Notes: generated by a model not told the origin, from the sequence alone. Positions 1 to 9,593 are shown, counted from the first letter of the stretch. The stretch: 64,000 nt of DNA from Ancylobacter dichloromethanicus (GCF_018390645.1 NZ_JAHBGC010000005.1:148183-212182), one strand, 5' to 3'. Program-made: numbers and translations.

Positions 1-362
1 CACGGCTCGGCCGTACGCCAGATGATCCGCAGATCGGTGTAGGAGCGCAGCGTGCCGTATTCGGTCCGGGTGCGCGCATCGGTCAGCAGGCCGAAGGTCG
101 AGACCCAGTAGGTGCGGGCATTGGCGGCGGGATAGTCGGTGTAGCTGTTGGAGTAGGTCTCGTTCCACAGATAGCCGCCGAGCCGCAGGCAGGTGTCGGA
201 GCCGGGAATGTACATGAAGCCCGGCCCTTGCGCCTTGCACGCGCGCACGTAGCGCTCAGTGAGCGATGTCGGGATATCGCCTGCACGCGCGTCCGGCGCG
301 AGCAGGCTGGCCACGGCGGCCAGCAGCGCCGCCGCGCCGGCCCGCACCGGGGCGGCCGTCAT
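1..362 (-). CDS. Alphaproteobacterial porin (Porin_2 type), N-terminal part, cut by window edge
   Basis: Outer-membrane general porin; only the first 120 codons lie in the window and the gene continues past the left edge. The reading frame starts with ATG at 362 and runs open to base 1. It begins with an Ala/Leu-rich signal peptide ending near PDARAG, followed by a mature start containing an ACKAQGPGFMYIPGSDTCLR-type segment. The paired cysteines around a GF-YIPG-DTCLRLGGY motif are typical of Rhizobiales porins. The remainder shows alternating aromatic and polar residues compatible with beta strands. It is divergent from nadE with a gap of about 124 bp. Family assignment is from recognised motif pattern; the missing C-terminus cannot be judged. 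Confidence 0.85.
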   Translation of the reverse strand, partial: MTAAPVRAGAAALLAAVASLLAPDARAGDIPTSLTERYVRACKAQGPGFMYIPGSDTCLRLGGYLWNETYSNSYTDYPAANARTYWVSTFGLLTDARTRTEYGTLRSYTDLRIIWRTAEP

Positions 363-486
363 CCACCTCGCCAAGGCGTCGGCTGGGAGCGGCGGCTGGA
401 TTCGGCCGGCGTGCGATGTGGCTTTTGCTGGTTCGCAGCACATGAGCGGTTAAATATCAGCCTGCTTCCGCAATGATGAGGGCGTA

Positions 487-2526
487 ATGGCCGATTCGCA
501 TTGTCTCTATCGCCACGGCTTCCTGCGGGTCGGCACCGGCGTGCCGCGTGGGCGCGTGGCCGACCCCGGCTTCGCGCTTGCCGAGCATCTGGCGCTGGCG
601 CGCGCGGCGGACGCGCGCGGCGTCGGCGTGCTGCTGTTTCCCGAACTCGGCCTGTCCTCCTATGCCATTGACGACCTGCTGTTCCAGGACGCGCTGCTCG
701 ACCGGGTGGAGGCGGCGATCGGCGACCTCGCCGCCGCCTCGCGCGCTCTTTTCCCCGTGCTCGTGGTCGGCGCCCCGCTGCGGCGGGAGGGGCAGCTCTA
801 CAATACGGCGGTGGTGATCCATTGCGGCGTGGTTCTCGGCGTGGTGCCCAAGAGCTACCCGCCAAATTATCGCGAATTCTACGAGCGCCGCCACTTCACC
901 CCCGGCCTCGGCACATCGGGCATGATCGCGGTGGCGGGCGTGGAAGCGCCCTTCGGCACCGATCTGCTGTTCCGTTCCGGGGGCGAGGTGCCCTTCACCT
1001 TCCATGTCGAGATCTGCGAGGATCTGTGGGTGCCTCTGCCGCCCTCCACCCGCGGCGCGTTGGCCGGGGCGGAAGTGCTGCTGAATCTCTCGGCCAGCAA
1101 CATCACCATCGGCAAGGCGCGCCATCGCCGGCTGCTCTGCGCCAGTCATTCCGCCCGCTGCCTCGCCGCCTATGCCTATTCGGCCGCCGGGCCGGGCGAA
1201 TCCACCACCGATCTCGCCTGGGACGGGCAGGCGGCGATCTTCGAGAATGGCGAGATGCTCGGCGAGAGCGAGCGCTTTCCTGACCGGGCGACGCTGCTTG
1301 CCGCCGATGTCGATCTGGAGCGCCTGCGGCAGGAGCGCATGCGCACCAACACCTTCGGCGACTGCGCGCGGGATGAGGCGGCGGGCGATTTCCGCAAGGT
1401 CGGCTTCAGCCTTGGCGCGCCGGCGGCCCCGGTGGCGCTGGAACGGCTCATCGAGCGCTTCCCCTATGTGCCGGCCGATTCCGAACGGCTCGCCGAGGAT
1501 TGCTACGAGGCCTACAATATCCAGGTGCAGGGGCTGGCGCAGCGCCTTGCCTCCTCCGGCGTCCGGCGGGCGGTGATCGGTGTCTCGGGCGGGCTCGATT
1601 CGACCCAGGCGCTCTTGGTGACGGTGCGGGCGATGGACCGGCTGGGGCGCCCGCGCAACGACGTGCTGGCCTATACGCTGCCGGGCTTCGCCACTTCCGA
1701 CGCCACCCGCGCCAATGCGCTGGCGCTGATCGAGGCGCTGGGCGTCACCGGCGGCGAGATCGACATCCGTCCGGCGGCGCGGCAGATGCTGGCCGATCTC
1801 GGCCACCCCTTCGCGAGAGGCGAGCCAGTCTACGATGTCACCTTCGAGAACGTGCAGGCGGGGTTGCGTACCGACTACCTGTTCCGCCTCGCCAATCAGC
1901 AGGGTGGGCTGGTGGTCGGTACCGGCGATCTCTCCGAGTTGGGGCTCGGCTGGTGCACCTATGGGGTCGGCGACCACATGTCCCACTACAACGTCAATGC
2001 CTCGGTGCCGAAGACGCTGATCCAGCACCTCATCCGCTTCGTCGCCGCTTCCGGCGACGTCTCGGCCGCGACCGCGCGGGCGCTGGAGGCGGTGCTGGCC
2101 ACCGAAATCTCGCCCGAACTTGTGCCGGCGGAAGCGGGCGCGACCATCCAGTCGACCCAGCAGGTGGTGGGGCCTTACGCGCTGCAGGACTTCAACCTGT
2201 ATTACCTCACCCGCTACGGCTTCCGCCCCTCGCGCATCGCCTATCTCGCCGCACGCGCCTGGGGAGACGCCTCGCGCGGCGCCTGGCCGGCCAACATCCC
2301 GGCGGAGGACCGGCGCGCCTATTCCCGCACCGAGATCAGGCACTGGCTGGCACTGTTCCTCAAGCGCTTCTTCGCCAACCAGTTCAAGCGCTCGGCGCTG
2401 CCCAACGGGCCGAAGATCACTTCCGGCGGCTCGCTCTCGCCGCGCGGCGACTGGCGCGCACCGTCCGATGCCGGGGTGCAACTGTGGCTGGACGAACTCG
2501 ACGCCAACTTCCCGGACGAGGCGTGA
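487..2526 (+). CDS. nadE: Glutamine-dependent NAD(+) synthetase
   Basis: Converts deamido-NAD to NAD using ATP and glutamine, the last step of NAD biosynthesis (cytosol). The 679-residue length is normal for the two-domain enzyme. The N-terminal glutaminase (CN-hydrolase fold) carries the catalytic triad: Glu53 in FPELGLSSY, Lys122 in [10 protein letters not shown] and Cys177 in [10 protein letters not shown]. The C-terminal synthetase has the PP-loop SGGLDST at 367-373. ATG at 487 follows a GAGGG ribosome-binding site. The gene is monocistronic, divergent from the porin and convergent with the hydrolase at 2580. A nicotinamidase gene lies about 3 kb downstream, so two NAD-metabolism genes are close together. 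Intact, no anomalies. Confidence 0.97.
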   Translation: MADSHCLYRHGFLRVGTGVPRGRVADPGFALAEHLALARAADARGVGVLLFPELGLSSYAIDDLLFQDALLDRVEAAIGDLAAASRALFPVLVVGAPLRREGQLYNTAVVIHCGVVLGVVPKSYPPNYREFYERRHFTPGLGTSGMIAVAGVEAPFGTDLLFRSGGEVPFTFHVEICEDLWVPLPPSTRGALAGAEVLLNLSASNITIGKARHRRLLCASHSARCLAAYAYSAAGPGESTTDLAWDGQAAIFENGEMLGESERFPDRATLLAADVDLERLRQERMRTNTFGDCARDEAAGDFRKVGFSLGAPAAPVALERLIERFPYVPADSERLAEDCYEAYNIQVQGLAQRLASSGVRRAVIGVSGGLDSTQALLVTVRAMDRLGRPRNDVLAYTLPGFATSDATRANALALIEALGVTGGEIDIRPAARQMLADLGHPFARGEPVYDVTFENVQAGLRTDYLFRLANQQGGLVVGTGDLSELGLGWCTYGVGDHMSHYNVNASVPKTLIQHLIRFVAASGDVSAATARALEAVLATEISPELVPAEAGATIQSTQQVVGPYALQDFNLYYLTRYGFRPSRIAYLAARAWGDASRGAWPANIPAEDRRAYSRTEIRHWLALFLKRFFANQFKRSALPNGPKITSGGSLSPRGDWRAPSDAGVQLWLDELDANFPDEA

Positions 2527-2579
2527 GACGGCCAAAGGCGTGAGACGGGGGCTCCGCCTCGACGCAGCGGGGCGGGCCG

Positions 2580-3656
2580 TCAGGCGCGGGCGGCGATCCA
2601 GTCGGCGATGCGCGGCCAGACCAGCCTGTGCGCCTGCCGTCCGGCGAGGATGGCGAGGTGCTGCAGCCCGACGCCGATCTCGGCGGGGTGCTCGATGATC
2701 GACGTGCTGCCGGGGGCCATCCGCGCGAAGAACGGCGCCACGGCGGCGCGCGGGCCGATCTCGTCGGCCGTGTTGACCGCCGCCAGCGCCGGCAGGTGCA
2801 GATCGGTCGGCCCGAGCCTGCGCCCGCCCACGGCAAGGTTGCCTCCGGCAAAGCGGTCCTCGCGGTAAAGCCATTCCACCATCTGGTGAACCAGGCAGCC
2901 GGCCAGCGGCACCTCGTCGAGCGCCCAGCGGGCGATCCGCAGATGCAGCGCGAGCGCCGCCGGGTCGGCGAGGCTGAGCGCGCCATCCATCCAGCGCGAC
3001 CAGACGAAGGTGCCCGGCGCCAGCAGCGCGCAGGATTGCGCCAGCCTTGCGCCGGGCACGAGGCCGTCAGCAGGCGTGTGATCCTCGTGCGCCACCACGC
3101 TGTCGCGAAAGGCGCTCGACCCCGCCGCGAAGCTGAGCGGGGAGGCCAGAACGACGAGGCCGCGCAGCCGCTCCGGCTCCAGCGCGCCGGCGATGGCGGC
3201 CAGCGTGCCGCCGAGCGAATGGCCGATGACGACCGGCACCTGCCCGCTCTCACGGGCCACCGCCGCGGCGGCGGCGAGAATGGCGCGCGCATAATCCTCC
3301 AGCCCGTGCGGCGGGCCTCCCTCGACCGGCGGGCGCCAGTCGGCAAGGAAGACGTCCATGTCGCGCTCGAGGCAGAAGCGCACCACGCTGACCTCGGGCG
3401 TCAGGTCCCACACATAGGGGCGCTTGATCGGGGCCGGCACCATGAGCAGCGCCGGGCGCGGGTTCGCGGCCGTGCCCCGGTAGCGTCGCAAGCGCCAGAG
3501 CGGGGCGTCGGCGGCAATCTCGTAGGGATGCTCGGCGACGCCATAGCCGAGCAGGTCGAGCGAGCGGACCTGCATCTGGCGCCACTGTTCCATCGCCCCG
3601 GCCTGAGCCGTGCGCAGGCCGGCGAACGGGTCGGGGAACGGCGCGTAAGGCGACAT
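2580..3656 (-). CDS. Alpha/beta hydrolase related to PHA synthases (PhaC-like, Ser nucleophile)
   Basis: A 358-residue alpha/beta-hydrolase. The nucleophile elbow is GHSLGG with Ser147. The overall pattern resembles class III polyhydroxyalkanoate synthase PhaC: an early MVPAPIKRPYVWDL strand, FLADW near 105, an Asp region around NTADEIGP and a late VGLQHLAI segment. True PHA synthases have Cys in the elbow, so this is more likely an esterase, lipase or depolymerase than a polymerase. No signal peptide, so probably cytoplasmic. ATG at 3656 is preceded by a GGAGGAAA ribosome-binding site. It is convergent with nadE (53 bp apart) and about 85 bp downstream of the PfkB kinase gene. Substrate unknown. 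Confidence 0.75.
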   Translation of the reverse strand: MSPYAPFPDPFAGLRTAQAGAMEQWRQMQVRSLDLLGYGVAEHPYEIAADAPLWRLRRYRGTAANPRPALLMVPAPIKRPYVWDLTPEVSVVRFCLERDMDVFLADWRPPVEGGPPHGLEDYARAILAAAAAVARESGQVPVVIGHSLGGTLAAIAGALEPERLRGLVVLASPLSFAAGSSAFRDSVVAHEDHTPADGLVPGARLAQSCALLAPGTFVWSRWMDGALSLADPAALALHLRIARWALDEVPLAGCLVHQMVEWLYREDRFAGGNLAVGGRRLGPTDLHLPALAAVNTADEIGPRAAVAPFFARMAPGSTSIIEHPAEIGVGLQHLAILAGRQAHRLVWPRIADWIAARA

Positions 3657-3741
3657 GTTTCCTCCTTTGCCGGCGCGGGTGGAACCCGTCCCGGCACCGC
3701 GGCCAGCTTACCACGGCGAAGGCTGTCTTCCTTGACGCGGG

Positions 3742-4599
3742 TCAGTCGGCCGCCGCCAGAACCGTGGTCAAAGGCAGCGGCGGCGGGCGCTCGAAGCCTT
3801 CGCCGGCCGTGAGCTTGCGCGCGGCGATTTCGTTGCCGCGCCGCACCGCCGCTTGTGCCACCTCGCCGGCCAGCCAGCCATCGATGAAACCGGCGGCGAA
3901 GGCGTCGCCCGCGCCGGTCGTGTCGGCCGGAGCGGCCAGCGGCGGCACCGCGATGAGGCGCCGCGCCTCCGCTTCGTGCAGTTGCACCGGCCGCGCCCCG
4001 TCGGTCAGCACCAGCGCGGCGAGAGCCGGCCCGCCGATCTCCCGCGCCTGCCGGAAGGCGTCGGCACCGGCGAACAGCGCGTGGTCGGAAGCGGAGGCGA
4101 CCAGCACCTGCGCCGGACGTCGCTCGGTGCGCTCCAGCGGCACCTGCGCCATCACTGGCATGCGCGCGGCGAGCGCCTCCAGCACCGCCGGCGCGGCGCG
4201 GCGGATATTGACATAGGCGATGTCGGCGGCGAGCGGCGGCAAGGCGGTGAGCCGGCGCGATTCCGTGGTGGCGGGGGCAATGATGGTCCGCTCGCCGGCG
4301 GGGTCGATGAGGATATCCAGCGGCACCGTCGGCTCCTCGCCGGTGCGCAGATGGGTGAGGTCGAAGCCCATCGCCTCCAGCCGGGCCCGGCAGGCCGCGC
4401 CGGCGGCATCGGTCGAGAGCGTTGCGGCGAGGGTGACGCGATGGCCGAGCGCAAGCAGCGCGGCGCCGGTGTTGAAACCGCCGCCGCCGAGGCGAAGCAC
4501 GAGATCGTGCCGGGTCAGCCGGCCGCCGGCCCGCAGCGGCGCGTCGAGCCGCCAGAGGCGATCGACATTGACGCTGCCGACGACGAGAATGTGCGCCAT
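3742..4599 (-). CDS. PfkB-family carbohydrate/nucleoside kinase
   Basis: A ribokinase-fold kinase that phosphorylates a sugar, nucleoside or related alcohol with ATP. The N-terminal signature LVVGSVNVD (5-13) and glycine-rich GGGGFNTGAALLALG (38-52) match PfkB signature 1. The C-terminal DTTGAGDAFAAGF (226-238) is PfkB signature 2, with Asp232 as catalytic base and the GAG anion hole. At 285 residues it is slightly short but complete. It sits alone between the DUF3775 gene upstream (42 bp) and the hydrolase gene. No pathway partners are adjacent, so the substrate cannot be named; ribokinase, fructokinase and adenosine-kinase-like roles are all possible. Confidence 0.85.
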   Translation of the reverse strand: MAHILVVGSVNVDRLWRLDAPLRAGGRLTRHDLVLRLGGGGFNTGAALLALGHRVTLAATLSTDAAGAACRARLEAMGFDLTHLRTGEEPTVPLDILIDPAGERTIIAPATTESRRLTALPPLAADIAYVNIRRAAPAVLEALAARMPVMAQVPLERTERRPAQVLVASASDHALFAGADAFRQAREIGGPALAALVLTDGARPVQLHEAEARRLIAVPPLAAPADTTGAGDAFAAGFIDGWLAGEVAQAAVRRGNEIAARKLTAGEGFERPPPLPLTTVLAAAD

Positions 4600-4641
4600 C
4601 GCTCTTCCGTGCGGCGGCTCGCTCCGGCCGTCGCGCCGGTG

Positions 4642-5091
4642 CTAGAGCCGTCCTTCCTCGAATTCCTCGCAGGAATAGCCGAGCAGGGACAGTCCCTCTT
4701 CAAGGAAATCGCTCAGCAACGGCAGGCCGAGCAGATAGTCGGCGGTCCGGCGATTATAGGCCTGCGCCGCTTCCTCGCGCACATCCGCCCAGTCGTCGGC
4801 GACGTAATCGTCGCGGCCGAGCCAGGCGAGGGTCACGAGGTCGATCTGCTCGTCCTGCGTCAGGGCGTCGATGAAGCTGGCCAACTCCTCTTCCACCGGA
4901 TCGTCGCCATGGTCCTCCAGCACCTCGATGTCGCCGTCATCGGAAGGGTTGGAGCCGGGGTCGGGTTCCGTCACCTCGTCCTTCACGTCGAATTCACGCG
5001 CCTTGACGATGATGAAGCACACCTTCTCCGGCGAGATGGAGAGCGGGGACTCATCGTCGCTGTCGGCGGCCGGGGGAATGTTCGCCTGCAT
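4642..5091 (-). CDS. DUF3775 domain-containing protein
   Basis: A small acidic protein of 149 residues. It begins with a short linker, then LSISPEKVCFIIVKAREFD near 17-35, the start of the DUF3775 domain as known in alphaproteobacteria. A very acidic stretch (around 40-70, many Asp and Glu) follows, then a helical region ALTQDEQIDLVTLAWLGRDD and a C-terminal helix LLSDFLEEGLSLLGYSCEE. No signal peptide or membrane segment. Function of the family is unknown. It lies 42 bp upstream of the PfkB kinase on the same strand, so the two may be co-transcribed, but nothing in the sequence suggests a shared pathway. Confidence 0.85.
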   Translation of the reverse strand: MQANIPPAADSDDESPLSISPEKVCFIIVKAREFDVKDEVTEPDPGSNPSDDGDIEVLEDHGDDPVEEELASFIDALTQDEQIDLVTLAWLGRDDYVADDWADVREEAAQAYNRRTADYLLGLPLLSDFLEEGLSLLGYSCEEFEEGRL

Positions 5092-5258
5092 GTCGCGCCT
5101 CCTGTGACCGATGAGACTCTAGGGCCGGCATTAGCAATGGCCAGCGGCATGGCACGATAATCCGCCGCGCCCGTCGCCGCGCCCGTCGCCGCGCCGTGCG
5201 CCGTGGCAATGCCGGGCGTGGCGGCGATGCGCGGGCGCGCGGCCGTCAGCGTCGGTCG

Positions 5259-5918
5259 TCAGCGCTCAGCACCGCCCCGGATTGCGGAAGACTGCGCGCA
5301 GGCGATGCCGAGCGTCTGGAACTGCGCCCGGGTCGCCGCCTCCGAGCTGTCGACATCGATGCTGCGGCAGGCGTCGTCGACCACCACCACCTCGAAGCCG
5401 CTGTGGAGGGCATCCTCTGCGGAATAGCGGACGCAGAAATCGAAGGCGAGGCCGGCCAGGAAGACGCGGCGCAGCCCGCGCTCGCGCAGATAGCCGGCGA
5501 GGCCGGTCGCGGTGCGGCGGTCGTTCTCGTAGAAGGCCGAGTAGGAATCGATCGTCGGGTGGTAGCCCTTGCGCAGCACGAGCTGGGCATGGGGAATGTC
5601 GAGATCGTCGCGGAACGCCGCCCCGCGCGTGCCCTGCACGCAATGTTCCGGCCACAGGATCTGCGCGCCATAAGCGACCTCGATGGTCTCGAACGGGCGG
5701 GCGCCGGGGTGGGAGGTGGCGAAGGACAGATGACCGCGCGGATGCCAGTCCTGCGTCAGCACCACATGGGCGAAATGAGGCGCAAGCCGGTTCACCACCG
5801 GCACCACCTCGTCGCCCCCCGGCACGGCGAGGCGGCCGCCGGGGCAGAAATCATTCTGCGGATCGACCACGAGAAGCAGGTCGCCGCTGCCGGGCCGATA
5901 GGTCTCGCTCGTGGTCAT
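5259..5918 (-). CDS. pncA: Nicotinamidase (PncA-type)
   Basis: Hydrolyses nicotinamide to nicotinate and ammonia in the NAD salvage cycle. The 219 residues contain the full isochorismatase-fold catalytic set: Asp19 in VVDPQNDF, Lys117 in LRKGYHP and Cys162 in AFDFCVRYSAEDA. The metal-site pattern TQDWHPRGHLSF (residues 55-66) is present. The start ATG at 5918 lies 30 bp after the dadA stop, so pncA is probably the last gene of an alr-dadA-pncA transcript. The combination of NAD salvage with alanine catabolism is unusual but may simply be read-through. No signal peptide; cytosolic. Confidence 0.95.
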   Translation of the reverse strand: MTTSETYRPGSGDLLLVVDPQNDFCPGGRLAVPGGDEVVPVVNRLAPHFAHVVLTQDWHPRGHLSFATSHPGARPFETIEVAYGAQILWPEHCVQGTRGAAFRDDLDIPHAQLVLRKGYHPTIDSYSAFYENDRRTATGLAGYLRERGLRRVFLAGLAFDFCVRYSAEDALHSGFEVVVVDDACRSIDVDSSEAATRAQFQTLGIACAQSSAIRGGAER

Positions 5919-5948
5919 GCGCCGTCATCCCCGCTGCTCCATCGGAGC

Positions 5949-7205
5949 CTAGCGGCCATAGCGCGAGAGCGCGAGGTCGTCGCTGGCGATCTCCGGCTCC
6001 CGGCCGCTCATGAGGTCGGCGAGCACGCGGCCGGAGCCGCAGGCCATGGTCCAGCCGAGCGTGCCGTGGCCCCCGTTGAGGAACAGGTTGGCGTAGCACG
6101 TCGGCCCGACGACCGGCGTGCCGTCCGGGGTCATCGGCCGCAGCCCGCTCCAGAAGGTCGCCTGGCGCTGATCGCCGGCACCGCCGAACAGCTCTTCCAC
6201 CGAATGCTCCAGCGTCGCCCGTCGGGAGGGCGGCAGGTCGAGATTGAAGCCGGCGATCTCCGCCATGCCGCCGATGCGGATGCGATCCCCCAGCCGGGTG
6301 ATGGCGACCTTGTAGGTCTCGTCCATCACGGTGGAGACCGGCGCGCGCGCCTCGTCGATGATCGGCACGGTGAGCGAATAGCCCTTCACCGGGTAGACCG
6401 GCAGGTCGAGCCCGAGGGGGGCGAGGAGGGCCGGCGCGTAGCTGCCCAGCGCCACCACGAAGGCATCGGCGGCGATGGCGCCGTCGGCGGTGGCGACCGC
6501 CTCGATCCGGCCGCCGGAGAGCTGCAAGCCGCGTATGTCGAGGCCGTAGCGGAAGCGCACGCCGAGCCCCTCGCACAGGCTTGCCAGCGCGGCGGTGAAT
6601 TTGTAGCAGTCGCCGGTCTCGTCGGTCGGCAGCCGCAGCCCGCCGACGATCCTGTCCGCCGAGGGCGCGAGGCCCGGTTCGGCGGCGACGCAGCCGGCGC
6701 GGTCCAGCACCTCGAACGGCACGCTATCCCCGGCCAGGATCTCGACGTCCTTGCCGATGCCGTCGAGCTGCTTCTGCGTGCGAAAAACCTGCAGCGTGCC
6801 CTGCATGCGCGCGTCATAGGAGATGCCGGTTTCAGTGCGCAGCGCAATCAGGCAGTCGCGGCTGTATTGCGCGAGGCGCACCATCCGGCCCTTGTTGAGC
6901 GCATAGCGGGCCTGCGTGCAATTGCCGAGCAGCGCCAGCATCCAGCGCCAGGTGGCGAGGTCCGCCATCGGCTGGATGACCAGCGGCGCGCGCTTCATGA
7001 ACAGCCATTTCAGCGCCTTCATAGGAATGCCGGGCGCCGCCCAGGGCGAGGAATAGCCGGGCGAGACCTCGCCGGCATTGGCATGGCTGGTCTCCAGCGC
7101 CGGGCCCGGCTGGCGGTCCAGAACGGTGACCTCATGGCCGGCGCGTGCGAGGTAATAGGCGGAGGTGACGCCGATCACGCCGGCACCGAGAACGACGATC
7201 TTCAT
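5949..7205 (-). CDS. dadA: D-amino acid dehydrogenase (DadA)
   Basis: FAD-dependent oxidative deamination of D-amino acids, mainly D-alanine to pyruvate, feeding electrons to quinones at the inner membrane. The N-terminus is a dinucleotide-binding fold with GAGVIG at 7-12 and Asp30 at the end of the second strand. The [17 protein letters not shown] segment (about 47-63) and the C-terminal TPDGTPVVG and [20 protein letters not shown] segments are characteristic of DadA. At 418 residues it is full length. It lies 21 bp downstream of alanine racemase, the classical dad arrangement for L-alanine catabolism via D-alanine, and is probably controlled by the divergent Lrp-type gene. Confidence 0.95.
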   Translation of the reverse strand: MKIVVLGAGVIGVTSAYYLARAGHEVTVLDRQPGPALETSHANAGEVSPGYSSPWAAPGIPMKALKWLFMKRAPLVIQPMADLATWRWMLALLGNCTQARYALNKGRMVRLAQYSRDCLIALRTETGISYDARMQGTLQVFRTQKQLDGIGKDVEILAGDSVPFEVLDRAGCVAAEPGLAPSADRIVGGLRLPTDETGDCYKFTAALASLCEGLGVRFRYGLDIRGLQLSGGRIEAVATADGAIAADAFVVALGSYAPALLAPLGLDLPVYPVKGYSLTVPIIDEARAPVSTVMDETYKVAITRLGDRIRIGGMAEIAGFNLDLPPSRRATLEHSVEELFGGAGDQRQATFWSGLRPMTPDGTPVVGPTCYANLFLNGGHGTLGWTMACGSGRVLADLMSGREPEIASDDLALSRYGR

Positions 7206-7226
7206 GCGTATGTCCTGTCGTTCCGC

Positions 7227-8351
7227 TCAACGCGCGAGGCGGTGGAAGCGCGCCCCGAGGCCGGTGAGAATCTCATAGGAGAGGGTGCCGGCGTCCGAGG
7301 CGAGGGCGTCGAGCGTCTGGTGCGGCCCGATCATCTCCACCAGGCTGCCGAGGCGGAGCGCGCCGGGCGGCAGCGCCGTGACGTCGACCGTGAGGCTGTC
7401 CATCGAGACCCGGCCGACGATCGGCAGGCGGGTGGCGCCGGCATAGGCCGCGCCGCGGTCGCTCAGGCTCCGCGGCAGCCCGTCGGCATAGCCGGCGGCG
7501 AGGGTGGCGAGCCGGCGCTCGGAACGGGTCACATGGGTGCCGCCATAGCCGATCCGCGTGCCGGCCGGCACAGTGCGGGTCTGGATCACCCGCAGGTCGA
7601 GCCGGACTACGGGTTGCATCGGGTTGGGGCGGGCGAGGTTCGGCGCGCCGCCATAGAGCGCGATGCCGGGGCGCACCAGCGCGCCGTGATAGTCGGCGTC
7701 AAGGAACAGGCCGCCGGAATTGGCGAAGCTCGGGGTGGCGCCGGGAAAACGGGCGGCGAAGCGGCGCATGGCGACAAGCTGCTCGGCGTTCTGCGCGCTC
7801 AAGGGATCGTCGGCGCTGGCGAGATGGCTCATCACATGGAGAACCTTGATGCCGGCCAGACGCACGGGTGATTCCGCAAGCAATTCAACCTCTTCCGGCG
7901 ACAGACCGAGGCGTGACATGCCGGTATCGAACTGGAGGAGGGCGGGCAGGATGACGCCGCGCGCCAGGGCAAGGCGCGACCAGTTGTCGAGCTGCTCCAG
8001 GCTGTTGAGCACCGGGATAATGCCGGCTTCAGCGCAACGGGGTTCGGCGCCGGGCTGCAGGCCGTTGAGCACGTACAACTGCGCGTCCGCTGCAAGTACA
8101 GGCTGCAGATCGAGTGCCTCGCCGAACTGCGCGATGAAGAAATCCCGGCAGCCTGCAGCGTAGAGTGCGGGAGCGACGCGGGCGGCGCCGAGGCCATAGG
8201 CGTCCGCCTTCACCACCCCGGCCACCCGCGCCGGGCCGGTCTGCCGGCACAGAAGCCGGTAATTGGCGGCAAGCGCGGCAAGATCGACCGTCAGGACGCC
8301 CGGCGCGGCATCTGCCGCCTGCCGCTGTGCTTCCGAAATCTCGCCGAACAT
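7227..8351 (-). CDS. alr: Alanine racemase, catabolic type
   Basis: PLP-dependent interconversion of L- and D-alanine. The PLP lysine lies in VVKADAYGLG (Lys49), and the second catalytic base is the tyrosine of RIGYGGTHV in the C-terminal domain. RVSMDSLTVDV is the expected substrate-binding strand. ATG at 8351 was chosen over a GTG one codon upstream because it sits 6 bases from a GAGGA ribosome-binding site; this gives 374 residues, normal for the family. Location directly upstream of dadA suggests it serves catabolism (the role of dadX) rather than cell-wall synthesis, though a single alr could do both. Confidence 0.94.
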   Translation of the reverse strand: MFGEISEAQRQAADAAPGVLTVDLAALAANYRLLCRQTGPARVAGVVKADAYGLGAARVAPALYAAGCRDFFIAQFGEALDLQPVLAADAQLYVLNGLQPGAEPRCAEAGIIPVLNSLEQLDNWSRLALARGVILPALLQFDTGMSRLGLSPEEVELLAESPVRLAGIKVLHVMSHLASADDPLSAQNAEQLVAMRRFAARFPGATPSFANSGGLFLDADYHGALVRPGIALYGGAPNLARPNPMQPVVRLDLRVIQTRTVPAGTRIGYGGTHVTRSERRLATLAAGYADGLPRSLSDRGAAYAGATRLPIVGRVSMDSLTVDVTALPPGALRLGSLVEMIGPHQTLDALASDAGTLSYEILTGLGARFHRLAR

Positions 8352-8486
8352 CACCCGTCCTCGCGGCTTGCCGAACGAGGACCAATCATAATGCAGGTAT
8401 CGCGCATCTGCCGGGCGATTCGTGCGTCAGATTTTCAGTAAGTACCCTTTCATGCAAGGATCGTCGATCTTCTGGAAGAATCGCTC

Positions 8487-8948
8487 ATGAGCGCGCTTGA
8501 CCCTATCGACCGCAACATATTGCGCCTGCTGCGGCTCGACGCGCGCATGCCGACCGCCCGCATCGCCGAGGAAGTGGGGCTGTCCGCCTCCTCCTGCCTG
8601 CGCCGCATCAGGCTGCTGGAACATGGCGGCGTCATTCGCGGCTATACCGCGCTGGTCGACCATTCCGCCCGCGAGGCGGCGATGGCCGTGATCATCAACA
8701 TCACGCTGGAGCGGCAGACCGAGGATTATCTCACCCGCTTCGAGACCGCGGTGCGCCGGCATCCCGAAATCCAGGAATGCTATTTGATGACCGGCGGCTC
8801 GGATTATCTACTGCGGGTGGAGGTGGAGAGCGCCGCCGAGTTCGAGCGCATCCACACCGAGATTCTCTCGACCCTGCCGGGGGTGCTGCGCATCCATTCC
8901 AGCTTCTCGATCCGCAACGTGCTGGCCACCCGACGGCGGGCGAAATAG
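8487..8948 (+). CDS. Lrp/AsnC-family regulator, probable controller of the dad genes
   Basis: A 153-residue feast/famine regulator. The N-terminal winged HTH (LDPIDRNILRLLRLDARMPT, then IAEEVGLSASSCLRRIRLLE, residues 4-46) precedes a RAM ligand-binding domain with the usual ECYLMTGGSDYLLRVEV strand near 93-109. Divergent transcription from alr-dadA across 135 bp is the common arrangement for the Lrp-type dad regulator. By analogy it would respond to alanine or another amino acid and control alr-dadA-pncA. That link is inference from position. The next gene downstream, on the other strand, ends only 6 bp away. Confidence 0.92.
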   Translation: MSALDPIDRNILRLLRLDARMPTARIAEEVGLSASSCLRRIRLLEHGGVIRGYTALVDHSAREAAMAVIINITLERQTEDYLTRFETAVRRHPEIQECYLMTGGSDYLLRVEVESAAEFERIHTEILSTLPGVLRIHSSFSIRNVLATRRRAK

Positions 8949-8954
8949 CGCCGG

Positions 8955-9593
8955 TCAGGAAAACAGCGGCAGCAGGTTCTCCAGCCGGTCGATCTCGAGG
9001 TCGACCCGCTCGAAGCCGCCGCCGCTCGGTGTATAGCCGACCACGAACAGCCCGGCGGCGCGGGCGGAGAGTGCGCCGGACCGGCTGTCCTCCACCGCCA
9101 CGACGGTTTCCGGCGGCAGGCCGAGCCGTTCGCAGGCGCGACGATAGGGCTCGGGGTCCGGCTTGCCACGCGCCACGTCGTCGAGGCTGAGCGAGAAGGC
9201 GATGGCATCCGCGATGCCGAGCGCGGCGATGTTGGCGTCCACCACCGAGCGGCTGGAATTGGAGACGCAGGCCTGCGCCACGCCGAGCTTGGCCAGCGCG
9301 CGGATGGTGGCGACCGCGCCGGGCAGGGCGACCAGGCTGTCGCGGTTGTCGACGTAATGCGCGTCGATGCGTGCCGCCCATTCCGCCTCGACGATCTCCG
9401 CCGGCAGGCGGGGCGAGACCTGCTTCCACACATCGCCCATATGGATGCCGCGAAACGCCTGGTCGGGCAGGTCGGCGATGTCGGCGCCGAGCGCCCGGCA
9501 GGCGGCCACGAGGGCGCGGTGGTGCAGCGGCTCGCTGTCGATCAGCGTGCCGTCAATGTCCCAGGCGACCGCTTTCAGCGCCGGGCGGCTCAT
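8955..9593 (-). CDS. HAD-superfamily phosphatase/phosphoglucomutase-like hydrolase
   Basis: A 212-residue HAD hydrolase of the beta-phosphoglucomutase/phosphatase-like subgroup. Motif I is WDIDGTLIDSEP, with the nucleophile Asp followed by acid-base Asp. Motif II is VSNSSRS, motif III the Lys of RGKPDPEPY and motif IV VEDSRSGALSARAAG. Start ATG 9593 overlaps the stop of the FGGY kinase (ATGA), so translation is coupled. A longer upstream reading frame extension is arginine-rich non-homologous sequence and was rejected. In this operon it may dephosphorylate a sugar phosphate made by the kinase, or act as a repair enzyme; the substrate is not deducible. Confidence 0.88.
   Translation of the reverse strand: MSRPALKAVAWDIDGTLIDSEPLHHRALVAACRALGADIADLPDQAFRGIHMGDVWKQVSPRLPAEIVEAEWAARIDAHYVDNRDSLVALPGAVATIRALAKLGVAQACVSNSSRSVVDANIAALGIADAIAFSLSLDDVARGKPDPEPYRRACERLGLPPETVVAVEDSRSGALSARAAGLFVVGYTPSGGGFERVDLEIDRLENLLPLFS

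Noticed and set aside
457..2874. 805-codon minus-strand open frame opposite nadE
   Set aside because: Shadow of nadE in very GC-rich DNA; composition dominated by Arg, Gly, Ala and no recognisable domain, while the plus strand encodes a complete NAD synthetase.
5196..7871. 891-codon plus-strand open frame opposite pncA-dadA-alr
   Set aside because: Covers parts of three real genes on the other strand; no start signals or domains.
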